This document shows, one piece after another, positions 28,630 to 38,220 of a DNA stretch of 64,000 nt. The notes below the pieces were generated by a model. It searched no databases. It saw only the letters and a list, made by a program, of their open reading frames with translations, and was not told the DNA's origin. Position numbers and translations under genes: made by a program. Position 1 is the stretch's first letter. Every line of letters begins with the position of its first letter. This DNA is from Xenococcus sp. PCC 7305 (GTDB taxonomy: Bacteria > Cyanobacteriota > Cyanobacteriia > Cyanobacteriales > Xenococcaceae), in NCBI RefSeq assembly GCF_000332055.1, contig NZ_ALVZ01000223.1:1-64000 (forward strand), read 5' to 3'.

Positions 28630-28653
28630 GAGCATCAAATATACTTGGTGCTC
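28630..28653. terminator. Small hairpin between convergent genes
   Basis: GAGCATCAA at 28630-28638 pairs with TTGGTGCTC at 28645-28653 (one G-U pair), six-base loop, just after hisD and before the stop of the opposing gene. There is no U-run after it, so termination is doubtful. Confidence 0.35.
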
Positions 28654-28672
28654 AACATTGGTGTTCAATAAT

Positions 28673-31033
28673 TTAAGAGAAGTGTGGATAAACTTCTTCT
28701 TCAAATAACTTTTTCATTGTATTTTTCACTTGGTCAGATTGTTTATTAATGACTTCATTGAAATCTTTTCTAATATCATAAGCTACTCGATCTGAAGATT
28801 TGGCGTCTTTAAGCCAGGTAGTGTGGACAGTAAAGCCAAAATTCATTTTGGGATGACTCAGTTTATATAATGGTCCTTGTTTTAAATCAGCAGCATCAAA
28901 AATCCATAATTCACTGGTTTGTGACCAGTTTGGATTATCGGGAGATTCGCTGATGAATTTGTCGGAAGTGAGTACAACACAAACAATATAACCATCAGTT
29001 TGAGCATTATAGTTTTCTGGTGGGTTTTCTGGTTTAGAACGGGGGATAAATTGTGCAGAAGTTCCTAAATAATGCTTAGTCGAGCCGTTTTGAGATGAAT
29101 CAGATGTTGCGAACGGATATTCATCAATGATTTCAAGATTAACTTGAGGATTTTCTTTAGTGGTTTGGGTATTGATTTTAAGATGGCATAAGCTGGAGGG
29201 AATACCTTTATAGGTAAGATTCAAGACTTGATGTACGTCAATTTCACGTTGCTCTTGGGGGTAATTTCTATATTCTTCCACAGTTCTTTGGGTTAACAAA
29301 TCTGGCCAAGCTCCCCAACTATTCCAGTAAATATCAGTGAATTTGCGGGTGGGTTGTTCATCTCTTAAAGCATAAAAAGCTGTCGACCAAGTAAGTGATT
29401 CTTTGAAAATTTTTTGAGAGCCGACGATTTCGCCCCTTTCTCCATCAACCAGAAAACATCCTAAACGACTGACGTCTAATCCTGAACCAATAGTGCCCGA
29501 TAACTTGTGTACACGAGAAGTTAAGTCTGGATCATCGTATTTATCTTCTATATCATCGCGATCGCGATCATCAAAAGCAGAGCGATCAAAAATCTTGAGC
29601 CATTCTGCAATATCAGTTGCCGGAAGATGGGAAGTATGAAAGGTAATTAGATTGTCTGGGTTATCGTAATCCACCACAAAATGAGAAAATTCTGGAGTTA
29701 AGACAACTTCTTTGGCGACGACTTTTGCTATGCGATTTTTATTAGTCTTTTTCAAGTCTTCTCTATTAACAATGTAAATTTTGGTATAGGGTAGCTGATC
29801 ATAATTAAAGAAGTCTGATAGTAAGATTTTGAGGCTGTTTGCTAGGAAACTTCTTTGATAGGGCAGCAAACCTTCAAAGGAAAATTTAAATGAGGATTCT
29901 GAAATGATAATGTACTTTTCAGTCAAGCCCATTTGATGGGTAGTTTGGTCTATTTTGATTGCGCGTTTTCCTGGTAAGAACTTTCTAGGCAGCATAATCT
30001 GCCATTTTTGCGCAATAGGGACCTCTTTCCCTTCCCAGAAGAGTAAATGAACAAAATTATCCTTGCTAAGCTTCTGTAACAAACTTTCGATAAAACTTAT
30101 GATTCTCACAATAAGTTTTAACAACATCAAAAATTTATCATAAAGACCTAAGAGGATTTTTTGAAAATTAAATCCAAAAAATAATTGTTTTGCTGGATTT
30201 TTAAGTGCTTGAGCATTCTCAAACAATCTTTCTTTAAGAGAACGAGATAAACCTAACATTGTCCAGAGAGATTTACCCACATTAAGTGTGAAAAACTCAT
30301 TAGTTTTAGGATCGAAGCAAGGATGGGCTGAGGTCATAATTTGTTTGAAGGGAAGTGGGACGGGTATGGGAACTACATTTTCCCAATCCTCATTGGTTCC
30401 CACCGGCTGTAAAGTTTCCAAGGTTTCGGGATCAATTTCATGGGGACGACCAGTATCCCAGGTTACTAATAAGCGTTCATAAATATCTTTAGCGGTCTTA
30501 AAAGGTAGAAAAGCTGTATTTAACTGATTACGAAATCCTAAGCCCCCTAATGAAGCACGGGAAATGCCAATATCATTAAAGGCTAATTTTCCATAATCAC
30601 TCTTTTTGGGAGCTGCGGCAGTAGCTTTGTCGGCATAATAACAAGGAGCTTTTACTAATCTATTTTTTAGCAGAGCTTTTTTATCGGTAAAGCTGAGTCT
30701 ATAAACCATACCATCGCCATTATAAAGAGGAGTCCAGCCATCCTTAGAAGACCAAACCACCTGATCCTGATATTGTTTATTCACTTTCTCTGATGCTACT
30801 GAGCCTGCAGGACTTAGAATAAAGGCATGACCTTGAATATCTTCAGGTAATTGCGTTTCCTGTCCTGTTTTGGCATCTATAATTGTTAGGCTTAAGGGTT
30901 GATGATCAGTATCCTGACCATAATATTCTTCTCTACTGACAGCTAGAATAGTTTGGGGGAAATATTTATTGGGATCTGATTTCTGTTGTTCTTCGTTGTT
31001 ACTTGCTGATGCTGTTGATGGTGATTTATTCAT
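28673..31033 (-). CDS. Carotenoid oxygenase (RPE65/CCD)-like protein, enlarged and diverged
   Basis: 786 residues, well above the usual 480-550. Blocks of the carotenoid cleavage oxygenase family are visible in order: NGDGMVYRLSF (about 105-115), TWDTGRPHEIDPETLETL (191-208), SAHPCFDP with His237, HQMGLTEKYIII with His366, and ITFHTSH with His466 and His469; a last candidate is VHTTW near the C-terminus. Four histidines hold Fe(II) in this family. The usual NAYE after the third His is absent. An extra segment of about 257-325 includes a hydrophobic helix pair (ILLGLYDKFLMLLKLIVRII) suggesting membrane contact. No signal peptide. The substrate is unknown and activity uncertain. Confidence 0.75.
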   Translation of the reverse strand: MNKSPSTASASNNEEQQKSDPNKYFPQTILAVSREEYYGQDTDHQPLSLTIIDAKTGQETQLPEDIQGHAFILSPAGSVASEKVNKQYQDQVVWSSKDGWTPLYNGDGMVYRLSFTDKKALLKNRLVKAPCYYADKATAAAPKKSDYGKLAFNDIGISRASLGGLGFRNQLNTAFLPFKTAKDIYERLLVTWDTGRPHEIDPETLETLQPVGTNEDWENVVPIPVPLPFKQIMTSAHPCFDPKTNEFFTLNVGKSLWTMLGLSRSLKERLFENAQALKNPAKQLFFGFNFQKILLGLYDKFLMLLKLIVRIISFIESLLQKLSKDNFVHLLFWEGKEVPIAQKWQIMLPRKFLPGKRAIKIDQTTHQMGLTEKYIIISESSFKFSFEGLLPYQRSFLANSLKILLSDFFNYDQLPYTKIYIVNREDLKKTNKNRIAKVVAKEVVLTPEFSHFVVDYDNPDNLITFHTSHLPATDIAEWLKIFDRSAFDDRDRDDIEDKYDDPDLTSRVHKLSGTIGSGLDVSRLGCFLVDGERGEIVGSQKIFKESLTWSTAFYALRDEQPTRKFTDIYWNSWGAWPDLLTQRTVEEYRNYPQEQREIDVHQVLNLTYKGIPSSLCHLKINTQTTKENPQVNLEIIDEYPFATSDSSQNGSTKHYLGTSAQFIPRSKPENPPENYNAQTDGYIVCVVLTSDKFISESPDNPNWSQTSELWIFDAADLKQGPLYKLSHPKMNFGFTVHTTWLKDAKSSDRVAYDIRKDFNEVINKQSDQVKNTMKKLFEEEVYPHFS

Positions 31034-31160
31034 TTCAATTGTTTTTTTAGAAAAAGCTAAAGACTTAGGATGAGCTAAAAATATAGCTATATTATTTACT
31101 TAAGTAAAATGTGTATATTTTATGCAGAGATAATCACTTTTGTAATATCACTTAATATTT

Positions 31161-33752
31161 ATGAACTTTAAATTTCTTGATTTATTTCCTCAGATTGATC
31201 TTTTCAGAGATACCTTGCTTATTAGCTTATGGCTTATTGCCTTTCCTTTTAGTTATCAAACTCAAGCTCAAATTAGTGGTGATAACAGTTTATCCACTCA
31301 AGTGACAACTGAAGATAATCTAAACTTTACAATTACAGAAGGCGATCGTGCAGGCAATAATCTCTTTCATAGTTTCCAAGAATTTTCCGTGCCCCTTGAT
31401 GGTTCAGCAATCTTTAACAATTCAACAACAATTGAAAATATTATTAATCGAGTTACAGGAGATTTTTCTTCTAATATTGATGGACTAATCAAAGCACAGG
31501 GCAGTACTAATGTTTTTTTAATTAATCCCAATGGAATTATCTTTGGCGAGAATGCAGCTTTAGATATTGGGGGCTCTTTTCTGGCAACTACAGCAGAAAG
31601 TTTTTTATTTGAAGATGGTATTGAGTTTAGTACTCGTAGTAAGAACTCACAACCTTTGCTGACAATAAATGTGCCTTTAGGTGTTCGCTTTGGGAATAAA
31701 TCTGCAACCATTACAAATCTATCTCAAACAACAACTGGATTATCTGTAGTACTAGGTAAAACTCTAGCTCTTGTTGGAGGAAACATTAATATTGATGGTG
31801 GTACTATTACTGCATCCCAAGGAAAAATTGAATTAGGTAGTGTTGCTGAGAATAATGTCGTTAATTTTGATATTGCTACCGATATTTGGAGTTTTAATTA
31901 TGAGAAAGTATCGCAGTTTCAAAATATTGTGTTAGATAATTCAGCTTTGGTTACTGCAAGTGGTATAGGTGGCGGGGAGATTCATTTTCAAGGAAAAGAA
32001 ATTCGTGTCTTAAATGGTTCAGGAATTTCTTCAGATACTTTTGGTTCTATTGATGGTAGAGATATAACTATTAATGCTTCTGAATTATTAGAAATTAACG
32101 GTAGTGATCCTACTAATACTTTTTTAGATGATGCTCTAGAAGATAGTAGTGGCATTTTAGCTCCTAGAGCTTCTCGCATAACAACTAATACTGTAAATAC
32201 AGGTAATCTGGTAAATACAGGCAATGGCGGAAATATAAATATTTTCACTAAAGATTTACGTTTATTGAATGGTGCGGAAATCTTATTACAAACTATCGGA
32301 AATCCAAATGATACTCAACAGCTACAATTATTAGGGCAAGGGGGGAATTTATCTATTGACGCCTCAGAATCTATACAAATTAATGGCAATAGACCATTTT
32401 TAGGAATCAAGCCAGTTGATAAACCCTTCATTCTAATAAATCTTGAAACTTCGATCGCAGTTGCTCAAGCTAGTATTATTTCAACTGCTTCTGTGTTTAG
32501 TAATAACTCCAGCGGAAAGATTAATATTAACGCCAAAAATATGACTATTGAAGATGGTGGATTAATCGGCTCCAATCCTTTGAGCTCAGGAGATGGTGAA
32601 GATATTACCATCAAAATTCTGGAAACTTTAAAAGTTATAGGTGTGGGCACGAGAAACAGTGTGTCTGGTAGTATTATTGCGGCTAATGCTTTTGGGCAAG
32701 GTAGTTCTGGAGATATAGATATTACAGCTAATCAGATAATTTTAAGTGACGGAGGCTCTATTTCTTCTTCGGCTCTTGAAGACTCATCAGGTAATGCGGG
32801 AAATATTACTATTAATACTTCCAATTTAGATATTGCAGGTGAGAGCAAGGGACTTCCTAGCAGAATCAATTCGGGTACTGCAAGTACAGGGAATGGAGGC
32901 GATTTGATTATTAATGCCAATTCTTTAACAATCAGAGATCAAGGTGTAATTTCTGTTCAAGGAGATAGTTTGGGAGCTCCCGGAAATGTAGAAATTACAG
33001 CGGATTCTATTGAACTAAAAAACAATGGAAGGGTTACAGCAGCAACTATTTCAGGACAGGGAGGGAATATTAAAATAAATGTTGAAGATAATTTGATTAT
33101 CAGAAATAATAGTCAAATTTCTTCTGAAGCCAGTGGAATTGCTAATGGGGGAAATATAGATATTTCAGCAGATTTTGTTATTGCTCTTCCTCCAGAAAAT
33201 GGTGATATTATAGCCAATGCGATTAGAGGAGATGGCGGTAAGATTAAAATCACTACAGAAGGAATTGTGGGGCTAATAGAAACTGAAGGTTTGCCCAATG
33301 ATAACCTTAGTGAAATTAATGCTAGTTCTGAATTTGGACAGGATGGCTCTGTAACAATAGTTATTCCAGAGTCAGAAACATTAGAGCCAGAAAGAGATGT
33401 TAAAACAGAAGTAGCAAGTTTAGATAAAAATTCCTTAGACAATTATTGTCGTAATCTTGGGAAAAGCAAATACAACGTTACTGGTCGTGGTGGTATTCCT
33501 TTTTCTTCAGAACAGAAAACCTCAGTTGTGATTAATTGGGAGGACTGGCGCATCCTTGAAGATGCTGGAAGATCAGAGGTAAATTCTCATCAAATACAAG
33601 ATGATGCTACAAGTTTAGTTAGTCAAACATCTGATAATAATATTCAGTTAGTCCAAGGATGGTTTGTAAATGAACAAGGACAAATTATTTTGACTGCTGA
33701 ACCTTTAGTTATTACCCCTCATCCTCAGCAAATAACTAATCTCGGTTGTTAA
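31161..33752 (+). CDS. TpsA-like filamentous haemagglutinin-domain exoprotein
   Basis: 863 residues. A signal peptide (LISLWLIAFPFSYQTQAQ) is followed by the two-partner secretion domain: TITEGDRAGNNLFHSFQEF, GSTNVFLINPNGIIFGENA and GGSFLATTAESFLF. A long right-handed beta-helix of short Gly/Asn/Ser repeats (GNGGNINI, GNAGNITI) runs to about 740, then the cyanobacterial C-terminal block NYCRNLGKSKYNVTGRGGIP. The product should be exported by a TpsB/Omp85-type pore; none is in the window, so it depends on a pore encoded elsewhere. Its last 17 bases overlap the convergent next gene. Confidence 0.92.
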   Translation: MNFKFLDLFPQIDLFRDTLLISLWLIAFPFSYQTQAQISGDNSLSTQVTTEDNLNFTITEGDRAGNNLFHSFQEFSVPLDGSAIFNNSTTIENIINRVTGDFSSNIDGLIKAQGSTNVFLINPNGIIFGENAALDIGGSFLATTAESFLFEDGIEFSTRSKNSQPLLTINVPLGVRFGNKSATITNLSQTTTGLSVVLGKTLALVGGNINIDGGTITASQGKIELGSVAENNVVNFDIATDIWSFNYEKVSQFQNIVLDNSALVTASGIGGGEIHFQGKEIRVLNGSGISSDTFGSIDGRDITINASELLEINGSDPTNTFLDDALEDSSGILAPRASRITTNTVNTGNLVNTGNGGNINIFTKDLRLLNGAEILLQTIGNPNDTQQLQLLGQGGNLSIDASESIQINGNRPFLGIKPVDKPFILINLETSIAVAQASIISTASVFSNNSSGKININAKNMTIEDGGLIGSNPLSSGDGEDITIKILETLKVIGVGTRNSVSGSIIAANAFGQGSSGDIDITANQIILSDGGSISSSALEDSSGNAGNITINTSNLDIAGESKGLPSRINSGTASTGNGGDLIINANSLTIRDQGVISVQGDSLGAPGNVEITADSIELKNNGRVTAATISGQGGNIKINVEDNLIIRNNSQISSEASGIANGGNIDISADFVIALPPENGDIIANAIRGDGGKIKITTEGIVGLIETEGLPNDNLSEINASSEFGQDGSVTIVIPESETLEPERDVKTEVASLDKNSLDNYCRNLGKSKYNVTGRGGIPFSSEQKTSVVINWEDWRILEDAGRSEVNSHQIQDDATSLVSQTSDNNIQLVQGWFVNEQGQIILTAEPLVITPHPQQITNLGC

Positions 33753-34281
33753 ATAAGGATAATAGCCACGAGAAGAAATTTTTCTTATTTTTGATCTTTT
33801 CAACGGGATATTGAATTTCTGTGACCGAATTGTCTCCTCCTTGATCATTAACTATATAAATTTCTCTTAGAGAGCCATTTATTTGGTAATTATTATCTTT
33901 TATCCAGTTTTCTAGGATATCGTAGACTTTTTCTATAGTGGCAAATGAACCTTTATGAACTATAGAAGCCATATTATTAACTTTGGGTAGTTGATAAACC
34001 CAGACCTCTTCGTTAGCAGATATTTCTTGTGCTATGGGAATGATTGTTTCTATAGGAATGTTACTTTCTCGAATTGTATTATCGTGATAGATACAAATAG
34101 GTGAACCGATAATCTCCACCTTGTTTTCTTGAGCATATTGGAAAGCCTTTGTAAAAAGAGTGTTTAAAATAGGGCCACTGTCTCTATAATTAGGGATAAC
34201 TCCTAGAGTCGCAGCGATCCATTGAGTTTCAACTGCTTTAAGAACCACTTTTTCAGCATCTGACATTGTATTGCGCTCCAT
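33736..34281 (-). CDS. GyrI-like / AraC effector-binding domain protein
   Basis: 181 residues. The fold is that of the small-molecule-binding domain of GyrI, BmrR and Rob: VVLKAVETQWIAATLGVIPNY, then GSPICIYHDNTIRES, EVWVYQLPKVNNMASIVHKGSFATIEKVYDILENWIKDN, REIYIVND and VTEIQYPVEK. There is no DNA-binding part. Stand-alone proteins of this kind bind or sequester ligands. It could also start at the ATG five codons in (MSDAEK). It overlaps the end of the opposing TpsA-like gene. Confidence 0.85.
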   Translation of the reverse strand: MERNTMSDAEKVVLKAVETQWIAATLGVIPNYRDSGPILNTLFTKAFQYAQENKVEIIGSPICIYHDNTIRESNIPIETIIPIAQEISANEEVWVYQLPKVNNMASIVHKGSFATIEKVYDILENWIKDNNYQINGSLREIYIVNDQGGDNSVTEIQYPVEKIKNKKNFFSWLLSLFNNRD

Positions 34282-34447
34282 AAATAGTAAGCTTTAAATA
34301 GGTTATAAATTTATGGTAAGCAAATAATGCATTTAGATGGCAATAACTTATCAATTAGAAACAATCAAAAAGCTGTAAGTTGTGCAAACTTACGAGAAAC
34401 GGCTAACCTGGAAATTGTTATTTTAATGTTGTTAAATATTGAGTTTT

Positions 34448-35887
34448 ATGGCTTTCACTGTTAATCCCATTAAATTTGGTACGGATGGCTGGCGTGGAGT
34501 TATTGCGGCAGATTTTACTTTTGAAAGAGTCGCTATGCTTGCTCCCCTTTCGGCTAAAGTGCTTGCAGATAATTACGGCAAGGCTACAGATAGTAATACG
34601 GTGATTGTAGGCTATGATCGCCGTTTTATGGCAGAGGATTTTGCGAAAGTTGCGGCTGAGGCTATTCAAGAGGCCGGATTTGATGTTCTCTTATCAGAAT
34701 GTTTTGCGCCAACCCCTGCTTATAGTTGGGCTGCCAAAGCTCAAAATGCTTTGGGTGCAATTGTGATGACCGCATCTCATAATCCAGCAGCTTATCTAGG
34801 TCTAAAAGTCAAAAGCGCTTTTGGTGGTTCAGTTTCGCCCGAGGTTACTCAGCAAATAGAGGCTATTTTGGACCAACCAGTAGTACCGGCAGCCCAGTCA
34901 GGTAAATTAGAATATTTTGATCCTTGGCCCAGCTATTGTCAGGGTTTACAGGCAAAGGTTGACATTACAGCTATTAAAGACGCGATCGCCTCAGGGAAAC
35001 TTCAAGTTTTTGTTGATGTGATGCATGGGGCGGCTGCCACAGGTTTAGAGAGGTTGCTAGACTCGACCATCATTGAGATTAATAGCGATCGCGATCCTTT
35101 ATTTGGTGGTGGAGCACCAGAACCTTTGCCAAAATATTTGGCTGATTTGTTTCGCACTATCAAGGCTGCAGCTCAAGAATCTCCTGAGACAATTCGTGTT
35201 GGTTTAGTTTTTGATGGGGATAGCGATCGCATTGCGGCGGCCGATGGTGAAGGCAATTTCCTAAGCTCACAAATTTTAATCCCCATTTTGATGCAACATT
35301 TATTTCAAAATAAGGGATTTACTGGAGAAATCGTCAAAACTGTTAGTGGTTCTGATATCATTCCCAAACTAGCGAAACTTTTGGGACTTACAGTCTACGA
35401 AACTCCTATTGGTTATAAATATATTGCTGATCGGATGTTAAAAGCCGAAGTGATGATTGGGGGAGAAGAATCAGGTGGTATTGGTTATGGAACTCATATT
35501 CCCGAACGAGATGCCTTGCTGTCCGCTCTTTATGTTTTAGAAGCGGTGGTTCAATCAGGAAAAGATTTAGGTGAGATTTACGCAGAATTAGAAAAGAAAA
35601 CTGAATTTCATGCTAACTATGATCGAATAGATTTTCCTCTACCAAATATGGAAGTTCGAGCCAAATTATTGGAGCGTTTGGCAGAAGAAACTCCGCAAAC
35701 AATTGCGGGTAAATCAGTTAAAGATTGTTTAAGCGTTGATGGTTATAAATTTAGATTAGAAGATGATAGCTGGTTATTAATTCGTTTTAGTGGCACAGAG
35801 CCGGTATTACGTCTTTATTGTCAAGCTGACAATATGATTGAAGTTCGTAAGACTTTAGAATGGGCTAGAGAATGGGCAAGTTCTTAA
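34448..35887 (+). CDS. Phosphoglucomutase/phosphomannomutase family protein
   Basis: 479 residues from ATG 34448 (MAFTVNPIKFGTDGWRG); a TTG three codons earlier is in frame but less plausible. Alpha-D-phosphohexomutase family: the phosphoserine loop is VMTASHNPAAYLGLKVK, the Mg2+ loop is LVFDGDSDRIAA, the sugar-specificity loop is GGEESGGIGYGTHIPERD, and the phosphate-binding loop is RFSGTEPVLRLYCQ. It interconverts hexose 1- and 6-phosphates for glycogen or envelope precursors. Which sugar is used cannot be decided; cyanobacteria have several paralogues. Confidence 0.93.
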   Translation: MAFTVNPIKFGTDGWRGVIAADFTFERVAMLAPLSAKVLADNYGKATDSNTVIVGYDRRFMAEDFAKVAAEAIQEAGFDVLLSECFAPTPAYSWAAKAQNALGAIVMTASHNPAAYLGLKVKSAFGGSVSPEVTQQIEAILDQPVVPAAQSGKLEYFDPWPSYCQGLQAKVDITAIKDAIASGKLQVFVDVMHGAAATGLERLLDSTIIEINSDRDPLFGGGAPEPLPKYLADLFRTIKAAAQESPETIRVGLVFDGDSDRIAAADGEGNFLSSQILIPILMQHLFQNKGFTGEIVKTVSGSDIIPKLAKLLGLTVYETPIGYKYIADRMLKAEVMIGGEESGGIGYGTHIPERDALLSALYVLEAVVQSGKDLGEIYAELEKKTEFHANYDRIDFPLPNMEVRAKLLERLAEETPQTIAGKSVKDCLSVDGYKFRLEDDSWLLIRFSGTEPVLRLYCQADNMIEVRKTLEWAREWASS

Positions 35888-35926
35888 AATCTCTTGGTAA
35901 TATTTGGCTATAAGCTGGTAATTAGG

Positions 35927-35987
35927 AAGAGTAAAAATTATTACTATTGCTTGCTATTTAAGCAATTTCATAAATATTTTTACTCTT
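35927..35987. terminator. Bidirectional hairpin between convergent genes
   Basis: AAGAGTAAAAAT (35927-35938) pairs perfectly with ATTTTTACTCTT (35976-35987), and inside the loop ATTGCTT pairs with AAGCAAT. A- and U-rich arms serve as the U-tract in both directions between the phosphomutase and the transporter. Confidence 0.75.
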
Positions 35988-35998
35988 TATATTGATAA

Positions 35999-37606
35999 TC
36001 AAATATTACGATTTTTCTCCTGCAACTTAAGCCGAATTTCTTCATGAAACTCTTTGGTAATAGGATACAAATAAGCCAAGATAACACCGATAATTAACGT
36101 AATAGTCGGCAAAGGTGCGATCGCACAACGAATAGCGAATAGGGCACTTTCTGGTTGTTGAGGGATTGCTTCCCCAGGAATTCTCTCGACAAATCCCGAT
36201 AATTGTAAAGCGATACCCACTAAAAACACGGCAAAAGCAAGCCCGAATTTTTGTAGCAAAACCATAAAACTATAAAAAATACCTTCTCTTCTCTGTCCCG
36301 TGTTCAGCTCATCTAATTCGATCACATCAGGTATCATCGACCAAGGAATAAGATAGGCAACGGAGACCCCAAAACCTGCTAAGACTGCCAAGATATATAG
36401 TTCCGTAATTTGTCCTGGTTGTATGAGAAACAAGCCAATCTGGGCAAGTATCCAAAAGCTAGTGCCAATAAAATAGACGGCTTTTTTGCCAATTTTACTA
36501 CTGACAAATTTCCAGAAAAATAACATGACTAAAGCCGTTCCTTGAACTGCGATCGCGGTTTTTGGGAAGTCAGCCTCTGGCATTCCCATATAGCTTACAG
36601 TAAAGTAAATCAGAATTGATGCTGTTAATTGGACTGCTAACCAGGAACATAAATATATCCCAATAACATAGCGAAAAGGTTTGTTTTGTAGAGCAATTTT
36701 TATTTGATCAATAATTGGCAGGCTCGGGGTAGCATTGGCACTGTTGCGATGGTCAATCGCATCGCGATCGCACAAATGAGATTCTGTCTTCGCAAAGACC
36801 AAACTGTAACCAAATCCCAATAACTGCAATCCCAGAAGCAACCCTAATACTCCGTTAACAGGATTCGTGAAGGAATTAGCAATGCCATAAACCAGAGAGA
36901 TTGCTGCAATGACGATTAAAAGATAACCCAGATTTTTTTTATGCTTTTGATTTAAAACTGGTTCCGCACCTCTTTCTTGAATTCGCAGGGCACACCATAA
37001 AAGCGCAACCATAGCGAGTATTGCAACGACTGAAGCTAAGACGAAATACTGTTGACGGGGATTATCTGGATAAGCCTGAAAAATAAAGCTGGCGAGAACT
37101 AACGATAGTATGCTGCCTCCAATCGAAAAAGCGAAACGAAAACTATTGAGATTAGTGCGTTCGTTATAATCTTGAGTTAATTCTGGAGTTAAGGTTGTAT
37201 AGGGTAAATTGACTGAAGTGTAGGACAGATGAAACAAAATAGCAATCACTACATAATAGGTAAACAAGCACCAGTTATTTACATTGGTATCGCTACTAAA
37301 ACTCGGTACTAACCAGAGGCAAAAAAAGCACAAACCAAAGGGAATCATGCCACAGAGCATCCAAGGAATTCGCCTACCCCATTTGGTTCTCGTGCGATCG
37401 CTCAAAACTCCGATTATCGGATCATTAATAGCATCAGAAATTTTGCCGATCGCTAAAATGCTTCCTGCCATTCCTGCAGGTAAACCAGCTACATTTGTAC
37501 AAAAATATAGTAGGAAAAATACTAAAACATTCGCTGTGATCGCTGGCCCCATATCTCCCGAACCGTAGGCTAATTTCGTAGTAAAATTAAGCTTCTCTGT
37601 CTTCAT
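35999..37606 (-). CDS. MFS transporter, glycoside-pentoside-hexuronide (GPH) symporter type
   Basis: 535 residues, 12 predicted helices. The N-terminus AYGSGDMGPAITANVLVFFLLYF and the motif DPIIGVLSDRTRTKWGRRIPWM match the MelB/GPH group of cation-coupled sugar carriers. SFRFAFSIGGSILSLVLA and AYLIPWSMIPDVIELDELNTGQRREG are further hallmarks. A central insertion of about 70 residues, including two extra hydrophobic segments around 225-270, makes it longer than MelB (about 470). Substrate unknown. Confidence 0.9.
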   Translation of the reverse strand: MKTEKLNFTTKLAYGSGDMGPAITANVLVFFLLYFCTNVAGLPAGMAGSILAIGKISDAINDPIIGVLSDRTRTKWGRRIPWMLCGMIPFGLCFFCLWLVPSFSSDTNVNNWCLFTYYVVIAILFHLSYTSVNLPYTTLTPELTQDYNERTNLNSFRFAFSIGGSILSLVLASFIFQAYPDNPRQQYFVLASVVAILAMVALLWCALRIQERGAEPVLNQKHKKNLGYLLIVIAAISLVYGIANSFTNPVNGVLGLLLGLQLLGFGYSLVFAKTESHLCDRDAIDHRNSANATPSLPIIDQIKIALQNKPFRYVIGIYLCSWLAVQLTASILIYFTVSYMGMPEADFPKTAIAVQGTALVMLFFWKFVSSKIGKKAVYFIGTSFWILAQIGLFLIQPGQITELYILAVLAGFGVSVAYLIPWSMIPDVIELDELNTGQRREGIFYSFMVLLQKFGLAFAVFLVGIALQLSGFVERIPGEAIPQQPESALFAIRCAIAPLPTITLIIGVILAYLYPITKEFHEEIRLKLQEKNRNI

Positions 37607-37640
37607 AATTTTTTGAGTTATTGGTTAGGTGTTTACTGCA

Positions 37641-38150
37641 ATGGGCGATCTACATATTTCCTGGACAGAATATCACAGAAAAATCGAGCAATTGGCAATC
37701 AAGATTCACCAATCCGGCTGGGAATGCGAGCAAATTATTTGTTTGGCAAAGGGTGGTTTGCGCGTCGGAGATATTCTCTGTCGTATATTTGATAAACCTT
37801 TAGGTGTTTTGTTCACCTCGTCCTATGCTGGCTTTTCTGAGGATAATAACCCCCCGACTCGCAGCAAAATTATTTTTTCTCAACATCTTTCGATGATTGA
37901 ATCAAATCTGGCAGGAAAAATTTTACTCGTAGATGATTTGGTAGATTCGGGAGTGAGTTTACAAGAATCCATCAACTGGCTACGCGGTCGCTATGGCGAA
38001 GATATTAGAGAACTGAAAACTGCTGTGCTTTGGTATAAGAGTTGCTCTGTAATAAAACCCGATTATTATGTAGACTACCTTCCTGATAATCCTTGGATTC
38101 ATCAGCCTTTTGAGCGTTATGAGTCAATAACTGCTGATAAGCTACTCTAA
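37641..38150 (+). CDS. Phosphoribosyltransferase (type I, Gpt-like)
   Basis: 169 residues from ATG 37641 (MGDLHISWTEYHRKIEQLA), the start favoured by the typical opening of relatives over the GTG at 37629. It has the PRPP-binding motif ILLVDDLVDSGVSLQ and the substrate hood KGGLRVGDILCRIF. The C-terminal VDYLPDNPWIHQPFE resembles xanthine-guanine phosphoribosyltransferases, so purine salvage is likely. Base specificity is not certain. It is divergent from the transporter, with only 34 bases between starts. Confidence 0.88.
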   Translation: MGDLHISWTEYHRKIEQLAIKIHQSGWECEQIICLAKGGLRVGDILCRIFDKPLGVLFTSSYAGFSEDNNPPTRSKIIFSQHLSMIESNLAGKILLVDDLVDSGVSLQESINWLRGRYGEDIRELKTAVLWYKSCSVIKPDYYVDYLPDNPWIHQPFERYESITADKLL

Positions 38151-38220
38151 TTCTTTGCTTATTGTTCTATGTAGGAACAACTGGATGAGCTTTAGCTTCC
38201 CCAATCATAGAAACAAAGCT

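Noticed and set aside
28673-31033. Ordinary carotenoid cleavage dioxygenase symbol for the 786-residue protein
   Set aside because: Key NAYE block and typical length are missing, so a specific enzyme name would be overstated.
31367-33442. Minus-strand frames across the TpsA-like gene
   Set aside because: Antisense of a repetitive beta-helix gene, with no independent support.
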